Part shown: positions 9,280 to 17,668 of the stretch, piece by piece
How positions within the stretch are numbered: the first letter of the stretch is position 1
Layout: every line of letters begins with the position of its first letter
Assembly (NCBI RefSeq): GCF_041053105.1
Contig: NZ_CP163444.1
Coordinates: 434,001 to 498,000 of the forward strand
DNA from: Streptomyces sp. R44
Lineage (GTDB): Bacteria; Actinomycetota; Actinomycetes; Streptomycetales; Streptomycetaceae
Reading direction: 5' to 3'
Length of the DNA: 64,000 nucleotides
Position numbers and translations under genes: made by a program
The notes under the pieces: model-generated
Database searches by the model: none
What the model was told of the DNA's origin: nothing
What the model saw: only the letters and a program-made list of their open reading frames with translations

Positions 9280-10050
9280 TCAGGCGGGCCGCATCAGATC
9301 GCTCTCGCTGACGGTGTACGTCAGCGGCGGGTAGACGAAGTCCGTCTCGTTGTTCTCGCGGCGTCGCAGTCGGTAGAGCTCGCGGCTCTGCTCCTCGTCG
9401 GCCGACGTGAGCCGCACACCCTGCGGGAGGTACGCGTGGCCGTCGCGAAACCGGAGGATTGTCTTCGCCGTTCGAAGGGTGAGGCCCAACCATTGGTTGT
9501 CCGCAGCCTGCGCGGGTGCGTCCAAGACGATTCTGTGCCTGAGGCGCCGATTCGAGTCGACGGAGAACGCGACGACGCTGTTGTGGGCGAGGGGGATCTC
9601 GAACCTCTCGCCGCCGGACTCCTTCGACTCGAAGACGAGCTTCCTCGGCGGGCCGGCGTCGGGATGCTCGTAGCAGGAGAAGACGGCGATGAACGAATCG
9701 TCGGCCAGATCGAGGGCCTGGTCGGAATGACTGCCCATCTTGGTGTAGGCGTTCGTGTAGCTCTCGATGAGAGCGTTGTTGAAGCCGACCGAAAGCGCCG
9801 CACGTTCTTGGATGCGCTGCGCCAGCCGTTCGTGCGCCGCCCGGAAGCGCTGCGTCGGGCTGCCGTACCGGGTGGTGGTACGGACGAGAGGCACACCGCC
9901 CGTCTCGTCGATCCTGGTGAGGACGGCGCCTCGCCGGCCTTTCCCCACGTCTTCCAGGCAAGCCGACGCGGACAGCTCCGCGAAGAGATCCTCCTCGGTC
10001 GGCAGAGCGAACGAGAGGATCTCATCCGAGATCATGGACTCGCGGGGCAC
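9280..10050 (-). CDS. Small 2-oxoglutarate/Fe(II) oxygenase-like protein
   Basis: 256 residues, family not named with certainty. The C-terminal half has the HxD...H...R layout of AlkB-like and related 2-oxoglutarate oxygenases: MGSHSDQALDL supplies H and D, then LAHNSVVAFSVDSNRRLRHRIVL supplies the distal H, then WLGLTLR the arginine. It resembles the C-terminal half of the gene just upstream (both end with GH-[AT]-[YF]-L, then an ELYR/GLY...EN segment). Start GTG at 10050 has AGGAG 6 bases upstream and overlaps the preceding gene by 29 bases, so the two are coupled. Substrate unknown. The call rests on motif reading by eye. Confidence 0.65.
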   Translation of the reverse strand: MPRESMISDEILSFALPTEEDLFAELSASACLEDVGKGRRGAVLTRIDETGGVPLVRTTTRYGSPTQRFRAAHERLAQRIQERAALSVGFNNALIESYTNAYTKMGSHSDQALDLADDSFIAVFSCYEHPDAGPPRKLVFESKESGGERFEIPLAHNSVVAFSVDSNRRLRHRIVLDAPAQAADNQWLGLTLRTAKTILRFRDGHAYLPQGVRLTSADEEQSRELYRLRRRENNETDFVYPPLTYTVSESDLMRPA

Positions 10051-11272
10051 GGTAGTCTCCTGTGTTCATGCTGAACAGGAACCTGTCGCCGTAGTCGATG
10101 AAGGACGAGGTCCTGTTCTCCTCGGCGTACAGCCCGCGCAGCTCGTCCATGCCGGCCTCTGTGGGCGGCTCCAGCCTCACGAGACCGCCGGCCGCTCTGA
10201 GGAACGTGTGGCCGTTCTTGTGCACGGCTTCGGCGCCCGAACAGCGCACCACGTAGCCCAGGCGGGTCGGGAGCAGCTCGGCGTCCAACGCCGAGGGCCG
10301 GATCTCGTGCGTGTACAGGCGGTTGGTGGACAGCGGCATGAGGAACACCGAGCCGGGATGGAGGGTCACGGTGAACTGCTCGGGGAGCGTGACGCCGTCG
10401 CGTTCCCCGATCGGCTCCTTGAGCCGGAAACGGAGTCTGGTCAGCCCGCTGACGCCCCTCACACCGAGATCGAAGGCGTCGTCGGCGAGGGGCTGGAGGC
10501 GGTCGAGCCCGTCGTAGAAGGTGCAGAAGGCCATGATGCCGTTGACGGGCATGTCCTTGGTCTTGTCGGCATGGGCGGAGATCTTGGCCTTGGACTGCTT
10601 GCGCTCCGCCGTGGCAAGGGTGTTGTGGTAGATCTGCGCGAGCACGTGATTGAGCGGTGCCGCGTTCCGGAAGACGGCGGAGGCCTCGCGGTTCAGGGCC
10701 TCGACGATGCCGGTGTCGGTCGGGCGGAAGCCCTCGGTCGGCCCCGAGAGGTTCGTGGAGCACCGGAGCAGACGGAAGTGCAGTTCGTCACCGTCCTGCG
10801 TGACGGGGGTGAGATAGATGCCGCTGCGATGGGCGGTTCCGGGCTTGGTGGACTCCGTCAGGGACTGGAACGCGTGCTCCGCGCTGATCCGTCCGAAGTG
10901 ATCGGTGCCGAGATCGAAGAAACGCGGGTAATACACTCCGGCGCCGTGCACGCGGAGGGGAACGCGTCCGAGGTCGACGAGGGTCCAGGGCCCGCCGAGG
11001 TCGTCGTGGTGACCGTGCGACAGCTCCCGGACGACGAACACCCGGTCAGCCGCGCGCAGTCGGCGGCTGTCGAGCCCGGACAGGTCGCCGCAGAGATAGA
11101 CGGTCTTCCGGGCGAGGTCGGGCGCACCGGACGCGAGCTCCTCCGGTGTGATCACGGACCCGAAGAAGTTCTTGGTCAGGTCATGGTCCCGCAGCGCCGA
11201 AGGCACGACCAGGATGGTGCTCGCGTCCTCGATGCGGGCTTCACGTGGGTCCGCCGGCGGGTACCCGGTCAC
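10022..11272 (-). CDS. 2-oxoglutarate/Fe(II) oxygenase-like protein with N-terminal extension
   Basis: 416 residues. The N-terminal 200 residues match nothing I recognise; they contain VYLCGDLSGLDSRRLRAADRVF and a LTPVTQDGDELHFRLLRCSTNL segment. The C-terminal half has an oxygenase core: KISAHADKTKDM (HxD), LHPGSVFLMPLSTNRLYTHEIRP (GSV strand and distal H) and TRLGYVVRCS (arginine). This is the order seen in AlkB-like enzymes. The start ATG overlaps the stop of the TetR gene by 4 bases, and the gene runs into the 256-residue relative, so TetR plus two oxygenase-like genes form one operon. Its neighbours suggest oxidation of a guanidino, urea or polyamine compound, but that is inference. Confidence 0.65.
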   Translation of the reverse strand: MTGYPPADPREARIEDASTILVVPSALRDHDLTKNFFGSVITPEELASGAPDLARKTVYLCGDLSGLDSRRLRAADRVFVVRELSHGHHDDLGGPWTLVDLGRVPLRVHGAGVYYPRFFDLGTDHFGRISAEHAFQSLTESTKPGTAHRSGIYLTPVTQDGDELHFRLLRCSTNLSGPTEGFRPTDTGIVEALNREASAVFRNAAPLNHVLAQIYHNTLATAERKQSKAKISAHADKTKDMPVNGIMAFCTFYDGLDRLQPLADDAFDLGVRGVSGLTRLRFRLKEPIGERDGVTLPEQFTVTLHPGSVFLMPLSTNRLYTHEIRPSALDAELLPTRLGYVVRCSGAEAVHKNGHTFLRAAGGLVRLEPPTEAGMDELRGLYAEENRTSSFIDYGDRFLFSMNTGDYRAPRVHDLG

Positions 11273-11850
11273 GGGCGGCCCAGCCCTTCGATCTCGGCGT
11301 CGATGGCTGCGCTCATCAGGGTCCGGGCGTGGGCGATCTGGAGCGTGCCGCTGAGCCAGCGCATGCTCAGGCCCTCCAGGAGGGCGGTGAGCCGCTCGGC
11401 CGAGGCCGTTAGGGCGACGGCCGAGGCCATCGGCCTGACGTGGCCGAGCAGGGCCGCCACCTCCTGGACCCAGGTGAGGGTGGCCCGCGCCAGGTCCTCA
11501 CGCAGGAGGTCGTCGAAGACGGCGCTCGCCCTCAACTCGCCCCAGGCGCTGCTGTTCTCCCTGACCTCGGTCGTGTCCTGGAGTTCGAGGAGGAGCGTCT
11601 GGTCGAGTTCCTCGCGCGGGCTGAGCGGTTCGGCGTCGGGATCGCGGTGGGTCGTGTAGCGCTCGGCGCGGTCGTTGATGAACTCCAGCGTCTTGCTCAG
11701 GATCCCGGCGCGGTCCTTGAAGTGGTAGTAGATGAGCGCGGTGGACACGCCCGCCTCGGCCGCGAGCTCCTCCACGCGCAGGCCGCGGACGCCGCGCCGG
11801 GCGATCACCCGGGCGGCGGCTTCCAGGATCTGAGTGCTGCGAGACGCCAT
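11269..11850 (-). CDS. TetR-family repressor (paralogue 1)
   Basis: 193 residues. The N-terminal helix-turn-helix reads VEELAAEAGVSTALIYYHFKDRAG, and the helical ligand domain includes RENSSAWGELRASAVF and LTASAERLTALLEGLSMRWLSG. It is about two-thirds identical by eye to the TetR at 17769-18350, with the same recognition helix, so both should bind the same operator. Its own upstream region lacks that operator but has a small inverted repeat. First gene of the operon with the two oxygenase-like genes. The ATG at 11850 fits the shared N terminus; the frame is open further upstream. Confidence 0.9.
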   Translation of the reverse strand: MASRSTQILEAAARVIARRGVRGLRVEELAAEAGVSTALIYYHFKDRAGILSKTLEFINDRAERYTTHRDPDAEPLSPREELDQTLLLELQDTTEVRENSSAWGELRASAVFDDLLREDLARATLTWVQEVAALLGHVRPMASAVALTASAERLTALLEGLSMRWLSGTLQIAHARTLMSAAIDAEIEGLGRP

Positions 11851-11933
11851 GGCCCGAACCTTACCGGGCGCCTCCCGCGCCGGGAATCTCGAAGCCGATC
11901 TTGCCCGAGGGGGCGGACCGGGCCGCCGAGCAC

Positions 11934-11947
11934 GCAACTTTCGTTGC
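11934..11947. promoter_or_regulatory. Small inverted repeat in the TetR/protease-7TM divergent region
   Basis: GCAACTTTCGTTGC has perfect 5-base arms around TTTC, midway between the divergent starts at 11850 and 12005. It could be an operator, but it is unlike the GACTGAA palindrome and is short enough to be chance. Confidence 0.3.
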
Positions 11948-12004
11948 CCCGGTCTGGCCGATCGGCACTACCGGGCGCCCGGCGCCCCCTCGAAGGCTGG
12001 TCCC

Positions 12005-13195
12005 ATGCAAGACCTGCTGAAGTACGAAGAGAGCGCCGCCGGCGAGGAACGGCCGTCCGGCGCCCACCGCGCAAGGCGCCTGAGGGTGCCCGTGTTCGTG
12101 AAGGTCCTCGGGGCCGTGGCCTGTCTGAGCTTCCTGCTCCTCGCGGTGCTCGGCTCCCCCGACCGGCCCCTGAGCCGGTCGGGGGAGGTCATCGGCGAAC
12201 GGGAGATGGTGCGCATCAGCGGGCCGACGGGACGCAGCACCGAGGTCCTCGCGCTGATCGACACCGGTGCGTCGGCGTCGTCGGTGGACACCTCGCTGGC
12301 GAAGGAGCTCGGTTTCGACCTCGACGCGGCGCCCAGGATCACCGTGGGTTCGGCGCTCGGCCGGGAGAAGCGCCCGGTGGTCGACAGCACCGTGCGGCTG
12401 GCCGGCCGGTCGTTCGTCGCCAAGCTCAGCGTCAACAACCGCTCCAAGCGCGAGACCCCCGTCCTGCTCGGCCGGCAGGAGGTGCAGGGTCTTCAGGTGG
12501 CGGTGGGCAAGCGGCTGCTCACGCAGCCCGATTCGATCGCCGCGCCGTCGGCCCTGCGGATCCTGTTCGCCAAGGCCCCGGCGATCGACCCCGTGTCCAT
12601 GATGGCGCTGCTGCCTCTGGCGGCCCTGCTGATCGTGGTGCTCCGGGTGGTCGTCGGGCTGAACACGCTGGGCACGTTCAGCCCGGTGCTGCTGGCCCTC
12701 GCGTACGCGCAGGCCGGCCTGCCCCTGGGCGTACCCCTGACGCTCGTGATGTTCGCACTCGGATTCGCCCTCCAGCCCCTGCTGCGCCGACTGCACCTGC
12801 CGCGGGTCGCCCGGCTCGGCGTGCTGATCGCGGTGGTCACCTCGGGCCTGATCGCCGCGCAGCTCGGTCTGGGCAGTCTCGGGCTCTCCGACTCGTGGGG
12901 GATGTCGCTGCCGGTCGTGGTCACGGCGATCGTCACCGAACGTCTGTGGGAGGCATGGGACCTCGACGGTTTCCGGGCCGCGGCTTCGGGGGCCGCCCTG
13001 ACCATGGGCACGGCCGTGCTGGTGGCGCTGCTCCTCCTGACGCCGTACGTGCGCGAGGTCGCGGAGGCCGTACCTCTCCAGCTCGCGATCGTGTGCGCCG
13101 TATGGACGTCGATCGTGGGAACGTACCGCGGACTTCGTCTGAGCGAGCTCTTCCGGTTCGCTCCCGCGGCCAAGCGGCAGGAGGCGAGGGCGTGA
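12005..13195 (+). CDS. Retropepsin-like protease domain fused to a 7-TM domain
   Basis: 396 residues. After one N-terminal membrane anchor (VFVKVLGAVACLSFLLLAVLG), residues about 65-175 form a retropepsin-like/RimK-associated protease domain: ALIDTGASASSVD (aspartic DTGA motif), then VDSTVRLAGRSFVAKLSVNN and PVLLGRQEVQGLQV. Residues about 200-375 hold six or seven hydrophobic segments resembling the 7-TM domain that elsewhere is fused to an inactive transglutaminase. In other bacteria that 7-TM protein, a RimK/LysX-type protease and a glutamate-ligase homologue sit in one operon; here protease and 7-TM are one chain and the ligase follows with a GTGA overlap. Likely role: processing or transport linked to an ATP-grasp-made peptide. 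The reaction is inferred. Confidence 0.75.
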   Translation: MQDLLKYEESAAGEERPSGAHRARRLRVPVFVKVLGAVACLSFLLLAVLGSPDRPLSRSGEVIGEREMVRISGPTGRSTEVLALIDTGASASSVDTSLAKELGFDLDAAPRITVGSALGREKRPVVDSTVRLAGRSFVAKLSVNNRSKRETPVLLGRQEVQGLQVAVGKRLLTQPDSIAAPSALRILFAKAPAIDPVSMMALLPLAALLIVVLRVVVGLNTLGTFSPVLLALAYAQAGLPLGVPLTLVMFALGFALQPLLRRLHLPRVARLGVLIAVVTSGLIAAQLGLGSLGLSDSWGMSLPVVVTAIVTERLWEAWDLDGFRAAASGAALTMGTAVLVALLLLTPYVREVAEAVPLQLAIVCAVWTSIVGTYRGLRLSELFRFAPAAKRQEARA

Positions 13196-14055
13196 TACGC
13201 CTTCGCGGCTGGGACCCGGTCATGGGCATGAACCTGCGCAACGCCCGGATCGCCCGGCACAACTCGTCGGCCGCCATCCGGCTCGTCAACGACAAGTACG
13301 CCACGAAGGAGGCGCTCGCCGAGGTCGGCGCCCCCACCTCCCCCACCCTGGCCCTGCTGCGCTCACGCCGGGAGATCGCCTCCCTGGACTGGGACGGCCT
13401 GCCCGACTGCTGGGCACTGAAGCCGAACCAGAGCCTGGGCGGCAACGGCATCCTGCTGGCCTTCGGCCGGCGTCGCCGGAACTGGACGTCCTCCTCCGGC
13501 AGACGGATCTCCAGGGACGTGGTCGCCGACCAGCTGCGCCGCATCCTGGACGGGGACTTCTCTCCGCGCCCCACCGACTGGGCCCTGTTCGAACCCCTGA
13601 TCCACGCGCACCCCGATCTGGCCCGGCTGTCCCACCAGGGGTTGCCGGACATCCGGGTGATCTGCGACCGGGACCGGCCCCGCCTTGCGATGCTGCGGCT
13701 GCCCACCCGCTTCAGCGGCGGGCGGGCCAATCTGCACCAGAAGGCCATCGGCGCCGCCGTCGACCTGTCCACCGGCCGGATCACCCACGCCCTGGTCGGG
13801 AAGGAGCCGACCGAGACCCATCCGGACACCGGCGCGCGCCTGATCGGCGCGACCGTTCCGCACTGGGCGGAGGTACTCGACGCGGCGAGCCGGTGCGCGT
13901 CGGCGACCGGCCTGCACTATCTGGGCGCGGACATCGTCGTCGACGCCGACCGGGGGCCGCTGATCCTGGAGGTCAACGCGCGGCCCGGCCTGCAGATCCA
14001 GAACGTCACCGGTCACGGCCTGATGACCGCGACCGCCCACCCTTGGAGTCCCTGA
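13192..14055 (+). CDS. RimK-like ATP-grasp ligase (alpha-L-glutamate ligase homologue)
   Basis: 287 residues, GTG start overlapping the previous stop. The N terminus NARIARHNSSAAIRLVNDKYATKE fits the RimK-related ligase subfamily that pairs with 7-TM proteins. ATP-grasp motifs are present: WALKPNQSLGGNGILLAF (nucleotide-binding lysine and glycine loop), DIRVICDRDRPRLAMLRLP, and the magnesium motif LILEVNARPGLQIQ. Such enzymes join an amino acid, usually glutamate, to a carboxylate through an acyl phosphate. The acceptor is unknown; the small protein encoded next is one candidate. The next gene starts inside this stop codon. Confidence 0.85.
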   Translation: MIRLRGWDPVMGMNLRNARIARHNSSAAIRLVNDKYATKEALAEVGAPTSPTLALLRSRREIASLDWDGLPDCWALKPNQSLGGNGILLAFGRRRRNWTSSSGRRISRDVVADQLRRILDGDFSPRPTDWALFEPLIHAHPDLARLSHQGLPDIRVICDRDRPRLAMLRLPTRFSGGRANLHQKAIGAAVDLSTGRITHALVGKEPTETHPDTGARLIGATVPHWAEVLDAASRCASATGLHYLGADIVVDADRGPLILEVNARPGLQIQNVTGHGLMTATAHPWSP

Positions 14056-14276
14056 TGCGCTGGACCGCGCTCGTCGCCAAGTCCGTCGTCGCCGGTGCGG
14101 CCGGAGCCTTCCTCGCGGTCAGCGCCGCGGGCGTACAGCCGCCACGCCAGGCTTCCGAGGCGGACCCGGGCAGGGAGGTGCCCGCGGACGAGCGGACCTA
14201 CGCACCCGGTCCGGGGTCCGGGGCGACCGGCCCCGTCCCGAGTCCTTCGCCGACGGTGAGTCACCGCTCCCCCTGA
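14055..14276 (+). CDS. Small exported protein coupled to the ATP-grasp operon
   Basis: 73 residues. ATG at 14055 shares a base with the ligase stop (TGATG), so translation is coupled. Residues 5-27 are a hydrophobic signal or anchor (LVAKSVVAGAAGAFLAVSAAG). The remainder is short, acidic then Gly/Pro/Ser-rich and disordered, ending VSHRSP. No homologue recognised. Position suggests it may be the substrate or an accessory of the ligase/protease pair. It overlaps the end of the convergent response-regulator gene by 16 bases. Confidence 0.55.
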   Translation: MRWTALVAKSVVAGAAGAFLAVSAAGVQPPRQASEADPGREVPADERTYAPGPGSGATGPVPSPSPTVSHRSP

Positions 14277-14920
14277 AGGAGCCGGGCGTCGTGGGCCAGG
14301 ATGGCGGCCTGGACGCGGTTGGCGCAGCGCAGCTTCGTCAGCATGCGGCTCACGTACGCCTTGACCGTGCCCTCCCCCAGGTGCAGCCGCTTGCCGATCT
14401 CGGCGTTGGAGGCGCCGGTGCCGACCATCGCGAGGACCTCGCGCTCCCTGCTGGTGAGGTCGGCGATGCGGCGTACTCGGGGATCGGCAGGCTCCTCGCC
14501 GCCGTCGAGGTACCGGTCGATGAGGTGCCGGGTGATCTGGGGGGACACGACGGGGACTCCGGACGCGACCCGACGGACGGCCTGGATGAGTTCCTGCGGG
14601 GTGCTGTCCTTGAGGAGGAATCCCGCCACGCCCGCTCGCAACGCGCGTTCGACGTAGGCGTGTTCGCCGAAGGTGGTGAGCATGAGCACCCGGATCGACG
14701 GGGCCCGGGCGGCGAGCCGTTCCGCCGCGCAGAGCCCGTCCGTGCCCTGCATCTGGATGTCGAGCATCGCGACGTCCACCTCGTGCCGGACGGCGAGCGC
14801 CTCCGCCTCGCGGCCGTCCGACGCCTCGGCCACCACGTCGATGTCGTCGGCGTGCTTGAGCACCAGCCTGATGCCGGCGCGGACCAGCTCCTGATCGTCG
14901 GCGAGCAGTACACGTATCAC
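14261..14920 (-). CDS. NarL/LuxR-type response regulator
   Basis: 219 residues. The receiver domain has acidic pocket DD (residues 8-9), phospho-acceptor Asp52 (VAMLDIQM), and a late lysine (FLLKDSTP). The C-terminal helix-turn-helix reads LTSREREVLAMVGTGASNAEIGKRLHLGEGTVKAYVSRML. The GTG start at 14920 gives the exact family N terminus (VIRVLLADDQ). It lies 10 bases downstream of the histidine-kinase gene and forms a two-component system with it. Targets are unknown. Confidence 0.93.
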   Translation of the reverse strand: MIRVLLADDQELVRAGIRLVLKHADDIDVVAEASDGREAEALAVRHEVDVAMLDIQMQGTDGLCAAERLAARAPSIRVLMLTTFGEHAYVERALRAGVAGFLLKDSTPQELIQAVRRVASGVPVVSPQITRHLIDRYLDGGEEPADPRVRRIADLTSREREVLAMVGTGASNAEIGKRLHLGEGTVKAYVSRMLTKLRCANRVQAAILAHDARLLQGER

Positions 14921-14930
14921 AGCGGAAGCC

Positions 14931-16337
14931 TCAAGAAGTGGGAGGGAGGACGGTCGACGAGACGGCGGTCCCCTCGACGCCGGACGGTTCGTCCGCCTCC
15001 GGGTACGGGACGAAGGCGAGGGTGACGAACTGCAGGGCGACGACACCCAGCACGCCGAGCGCCATGGCGGCGGCGTTCACGAAGCGGTGCCACCAGGAGC
15101 GGGCCGCCGACACGGTCTGCGGGCCGGCCGGGGCGGGCGTGGTCGCCGTGGCGGGGCCGGCGTCCAGGGGGATGCGGGCGTCGACCGCGTACCCGCCGCC
15201 GTCGGCGGGTCCGGCGCGCAGGGTGCCGCCGAGCAGACGGATCCTTTCGTGGAGACCGACGAGGCCGAGGTCGCCGCCCGGCAGCCTGACCGCCCGTGCG
15301 GTGACGCTCTCGGGTCCGTTGCGGACGTCGACGCGTACCTGCCGGGACTCCCTGCGGACGGCGACCCGTACCTCCGACGCGGCCGCGTGCTTGTGCACGT
15401 TGGTCAGGGCCTCGCGGATCACCCTGTCCACGGCGCGCCGGGCGGTGGGGCTCTCCCCCGTCAGGTCGTCGCCGGACCAGTCGAGGTGCACGGCGATGCC
15501 GGCCGTACGGGACTGGGCCACGAGCGCGGCGACGTCGGCGCGGGTTCCGGTACGTGCGGTCAGCGGCTCCGCGGCACCCGACAGCGGATCCTCCGCGCGC
15601 AGGACCCCGAGGACGTCCCGTAGCTCGGCCATCGCCTGGCGGACCGTGCTGTGCACCAGCCGGGCGCTGCGACGGACCTCGGGATCACCGGCCTCGCCGG
15701 CCATCTCCAGGCCGCCGGAGTGCAGGGCGACGAGGCTGAGCCGGTGGCCGAGCAGGTCGTGCATCTCGCCCGCGATCCGGGACCGTTCGCGCGATCTGGC
15801 CTGCTCCTCGGCCGAGCGGTGGGCCCGCTCCAGGAAGGCGTTGCGCTCCTCCAGGGCCTGGAGGAGCCGCTCGCGCTGACCGGTCAGCGCCCCGGCGAGA
15901 CCGGGCAGGATCCCGCACACGATGCCCGTGACGAGGACGACCATCACGTCGTACTCGAGGATCGGCGCGGGCTCCGCCGCCGAGTGGGCGAGGGTGACGG
16001 CCAGTGGCACCGTCAGGGACGCGGTCAGGGTGACGACGCGGTGGTGGAGCCGGGTCCAGTTCAGGCCCGCCGTGTAGGCGACGGCCGTCAGCGCTCCGCC
16101 GGTCAGCGGCTCGAACGCGATGAGCGCGGCCGCGGCGACCAGCGCCGTCGCGGGCCACCGTCGGCGGACGAGTACCGCCGTCACCGCCCCCGCGGCCGTG
16201 GTGAGCTGTCCCGCCGTGCCGCACAGCGCGCCCTGCTCGGAGCTCCAGCTGTCCCAGTCCAGCAGGGCCACGACGGTCGCCGCGGTCACGGCGATCAGCG
16301 CGAGGTCGGCCGTCAGCGGAAACAACCGGCGCCGCAT
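14931..16337 (-). CDS. Sensor histidine kinase (HisKA_3 type) with an extra C-terminal membrane helix
   Basis: 468 residues. About five N-terminal membrane spans precede a coiled segment, the phospho-accepting H-box (SRIAGEMHDLLGHRLSL), and a HATPase domain with REALTNVHKHA (N-box) and GLVGLHERIRLLGG (G-box). After the ATPase there is a proline/alanine linker and then another hydrophobic span (MALGVLGVVALQFVTLAFVP) near residues 425-445, which is not usual for this family. The ATG at 16337 has a short leader. Partner of the response regulator 10 bases downstream. Confidence 0.92.
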   Translation of the reverse strand: MRRRLFPLTADLALIAVTAATVVALLDWDSWSSEQGALCGTAGQLTTAAGAVTAVLVRRRWPATALVAAAALIAFEPLTGGALTAVAYTAGLNWTRLHHRVVTLTASLTVPLAVTLAHSAAEPAPILEYDVMVVLVTGIVCGILPGLAGALTGQRERLLQALEERNAFLERAHRSAEEQARSRERSRIAGEMHDLLGHRLSLVALHSGGLEMAGEAGDPEVRRSARLVHSTVRQAMAELRDVLGVLRAEDPLSGAAEPLTARTGTRADVAALVAQSRTAGIAVHLDWSGDDLTGESPTARRAVDRVIREALTNVHKHAAASEVRVAVRRESRQVRVDVRNGPESVTARAVRLPGGDLGLVGLHERIRLLGGTLRAGPADGGGYAVDARIPLDAGPATATTPAPAGPQTVSAARSWWHRFVNAAAMALGVLGVVALQFVTLAFVPYPEADEPSGVEGTAVSSTVLPPTS

Positions 16338-16416
16338 ATCACTCTCCTGAAAAAGGCCGGCCGCCGCCGAAGGGCGACGACCGGCGCGTGGAACCGTCTC
16401 GTCCGGGGTCGTCGGG

Positions 16417-17583
16417 TCAGACGGCCGGGGGCACGACGGGCTGCGACTGGGTGGCGCAGTGGATGCCGCCACCGCCGGTCGCGATGTTGTCGATGTCGAG
16501 CTGGACGATGGTCCGGCCGGGATAGGCGGCCGCGAGGATGTTGTAGGCCACGCCGTCGGCGTAGCTGTCACCGAACTGGGGGACGAGGACGGCGCCGTTG
16601 GCGGTGTAGTAGTTGGTGTAGCTGGACAGGAAGGCGCTGCCCCGGTCCTTGCCGCGGATGCGCTTGCGGTCCGGGCCGGGGAGTTCGGTGACGGTCAGGC
16701 GGCGGCCCTGGGCGTCGGTCGCGCCGAGCAGGATCTGCTTGGTCTCGTTGTAGACGGCGACCCACTTGGGGTCGGTGCCGGGACCGGGCTGGTCGAGGAT
16801 GACCTGTCCCGGTGCGACGAAGCGGGCCAGGCAGTCGATGTGGCAGTCGGTGATGTCCTGGCCGGCGAGTCCCGGCACCCAGATCACCTTGTCGATGCCG
16901 AGCGCCGACTTCATCGCCTGCTCGACCTGGTCCTGGCTCATGCCGGGGTTGCGGTTGCTGTTGACGAGCGAGCTGACGGTGGCGAGCAGGGTGCCCTGGC
17001 CGTCGGTCTCCAGCGAGCCGCCCTCCCCGACGAATCCGGCCTGCACGCGCGGGACGCCGTACTGGCCGAGCAGGGTCGCGGCCGCGGCTGCGTCGTTCGC
17101 GTACGGCTGGGCGTACGTCGTGCCGGTCTTGCCCCAGCCGTTGAAGTTGGTGTCCACGCCCGCGACGGCGCCGGGCGCGACGACGAAGGTGGGGCCGAAG
17201 TCCCGGATCCACAGGTCGTCGTTGGGTATCTCGACGACCTCGATGCCGTAGTAGGCGCCGGCTCCGCACTGGTACCGCGCGTCGGCCGCCTGCTCGGGGC
17301 GGGCGAGCACCACGACGGGCTCGTAGCGGGAGATCGCGTCGGCCACGCGCGCGATGTCACGGCGCACGCCGGTGAGGTACGGGGACCAGATCGAGGACAG
17401 CGCGGGCCAGGCCATGAAGGTCCGCACATGGCGGTCGTGCTCGGCGGGCATGCGCAGCGTGGCGCCGGAGGGGCTGGTGGCGGCGCGGGCGACGGTGGGC
17501 AGGGCCGATCCGAGGGCCGCGAGGGGCAGAGCGGCCGCGCCGAGCTGGAGCAGTCGGCGCCGGGACGTCGTGGACGTGTCCAT
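16417..17583 (-). CDS. Agmatine deiminase-family enzyme with Tat signal
   Basis: 388 residues. The N terminus carries a twin-arginine signal (SRRRLLQLGAAALPLAALGSA, cleavage probably after ARA near residue 35), so the folded enzyme should work outside the cell membrane. The agmatine deiminase fold follows: NDDLWIRDFGPTF, DCHIDCLARF (histidine) and GGGGIHCATQ with nucleophile at about Cys376. Same length and order of motifs as the cytoplasmic enzyme at 5457, but clearly diverged. An outside deiminase could attack agmatine or other guanidino compounds before uptake. Promoter carries the shared operator. Confidence 0.9.
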   Translation of the reverse strand: MDTSTTSRRRLLQLGAAALPLAALGSALPTVARAATSPSGATLRMPAEHDRHVRTFMAWPALSSIWSPYLTGVRRDIARVADAISRYEPVVVLARPEQAADARYQCGAGAYYGIEVVEIPNDDLWIRDFGPTFVVAPGAVAGVDTNFNGWGKTGTTYAQPYANDAAAAATLLGQYGVPRVQAGFVGEGGSLETDGQGTLLATVSSLVNSNRNPGMSQDQVEQAMKSALGIDKVIWVPGLAGQDITDCHIDCLARFVAPGQVILDQPGPGTDPKWVAVYNETKQILLGATDAQGRRLTVTELPGPDRKRIRGKDRGSAFLSSYTNYYTANGAVLVPQFGDSYADGVAYNILAAAYPGRTIVQLDIDNIATGGGGIHCATQSQPVVPPAV

Positions 17584-17624
17584 GGAACTCCTACCTGAAG
17601 GGAGGGGGGCGGATGTTCCCCCGC

Positions 17625-17653
17625 ATCGTGCCGCAGACTGAAAATTCAGTCAA
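17625..17653 (-). promoter_or_regulatory. Promoter and operator A of the exported agmatine deiminase gene
   Basis: TTGACT (17653-17648) and CACGAT (17630-17625) are 17 bases apart on the minus strand. Operator GACTGAAAATTCAGTC occupies 17636-17651 and is identical over 16 bases to that at 6574-6589. The leader to the start codon at 17583 would be about 35 bases. Confidence 0.73.
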
Positions 17654-17668
17654 TGATCTCGAGATCAT
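17653..17668. promoter_or_regulatory. Perfect 16-base palindrome between operators A and B
   Basis: ATGATCTCGAGATCAT is its own reverse complement and exactly fills the space between operator A and operator B. It may bind a different factor or join the repressor sites into one structure. Confidence 0.55.
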
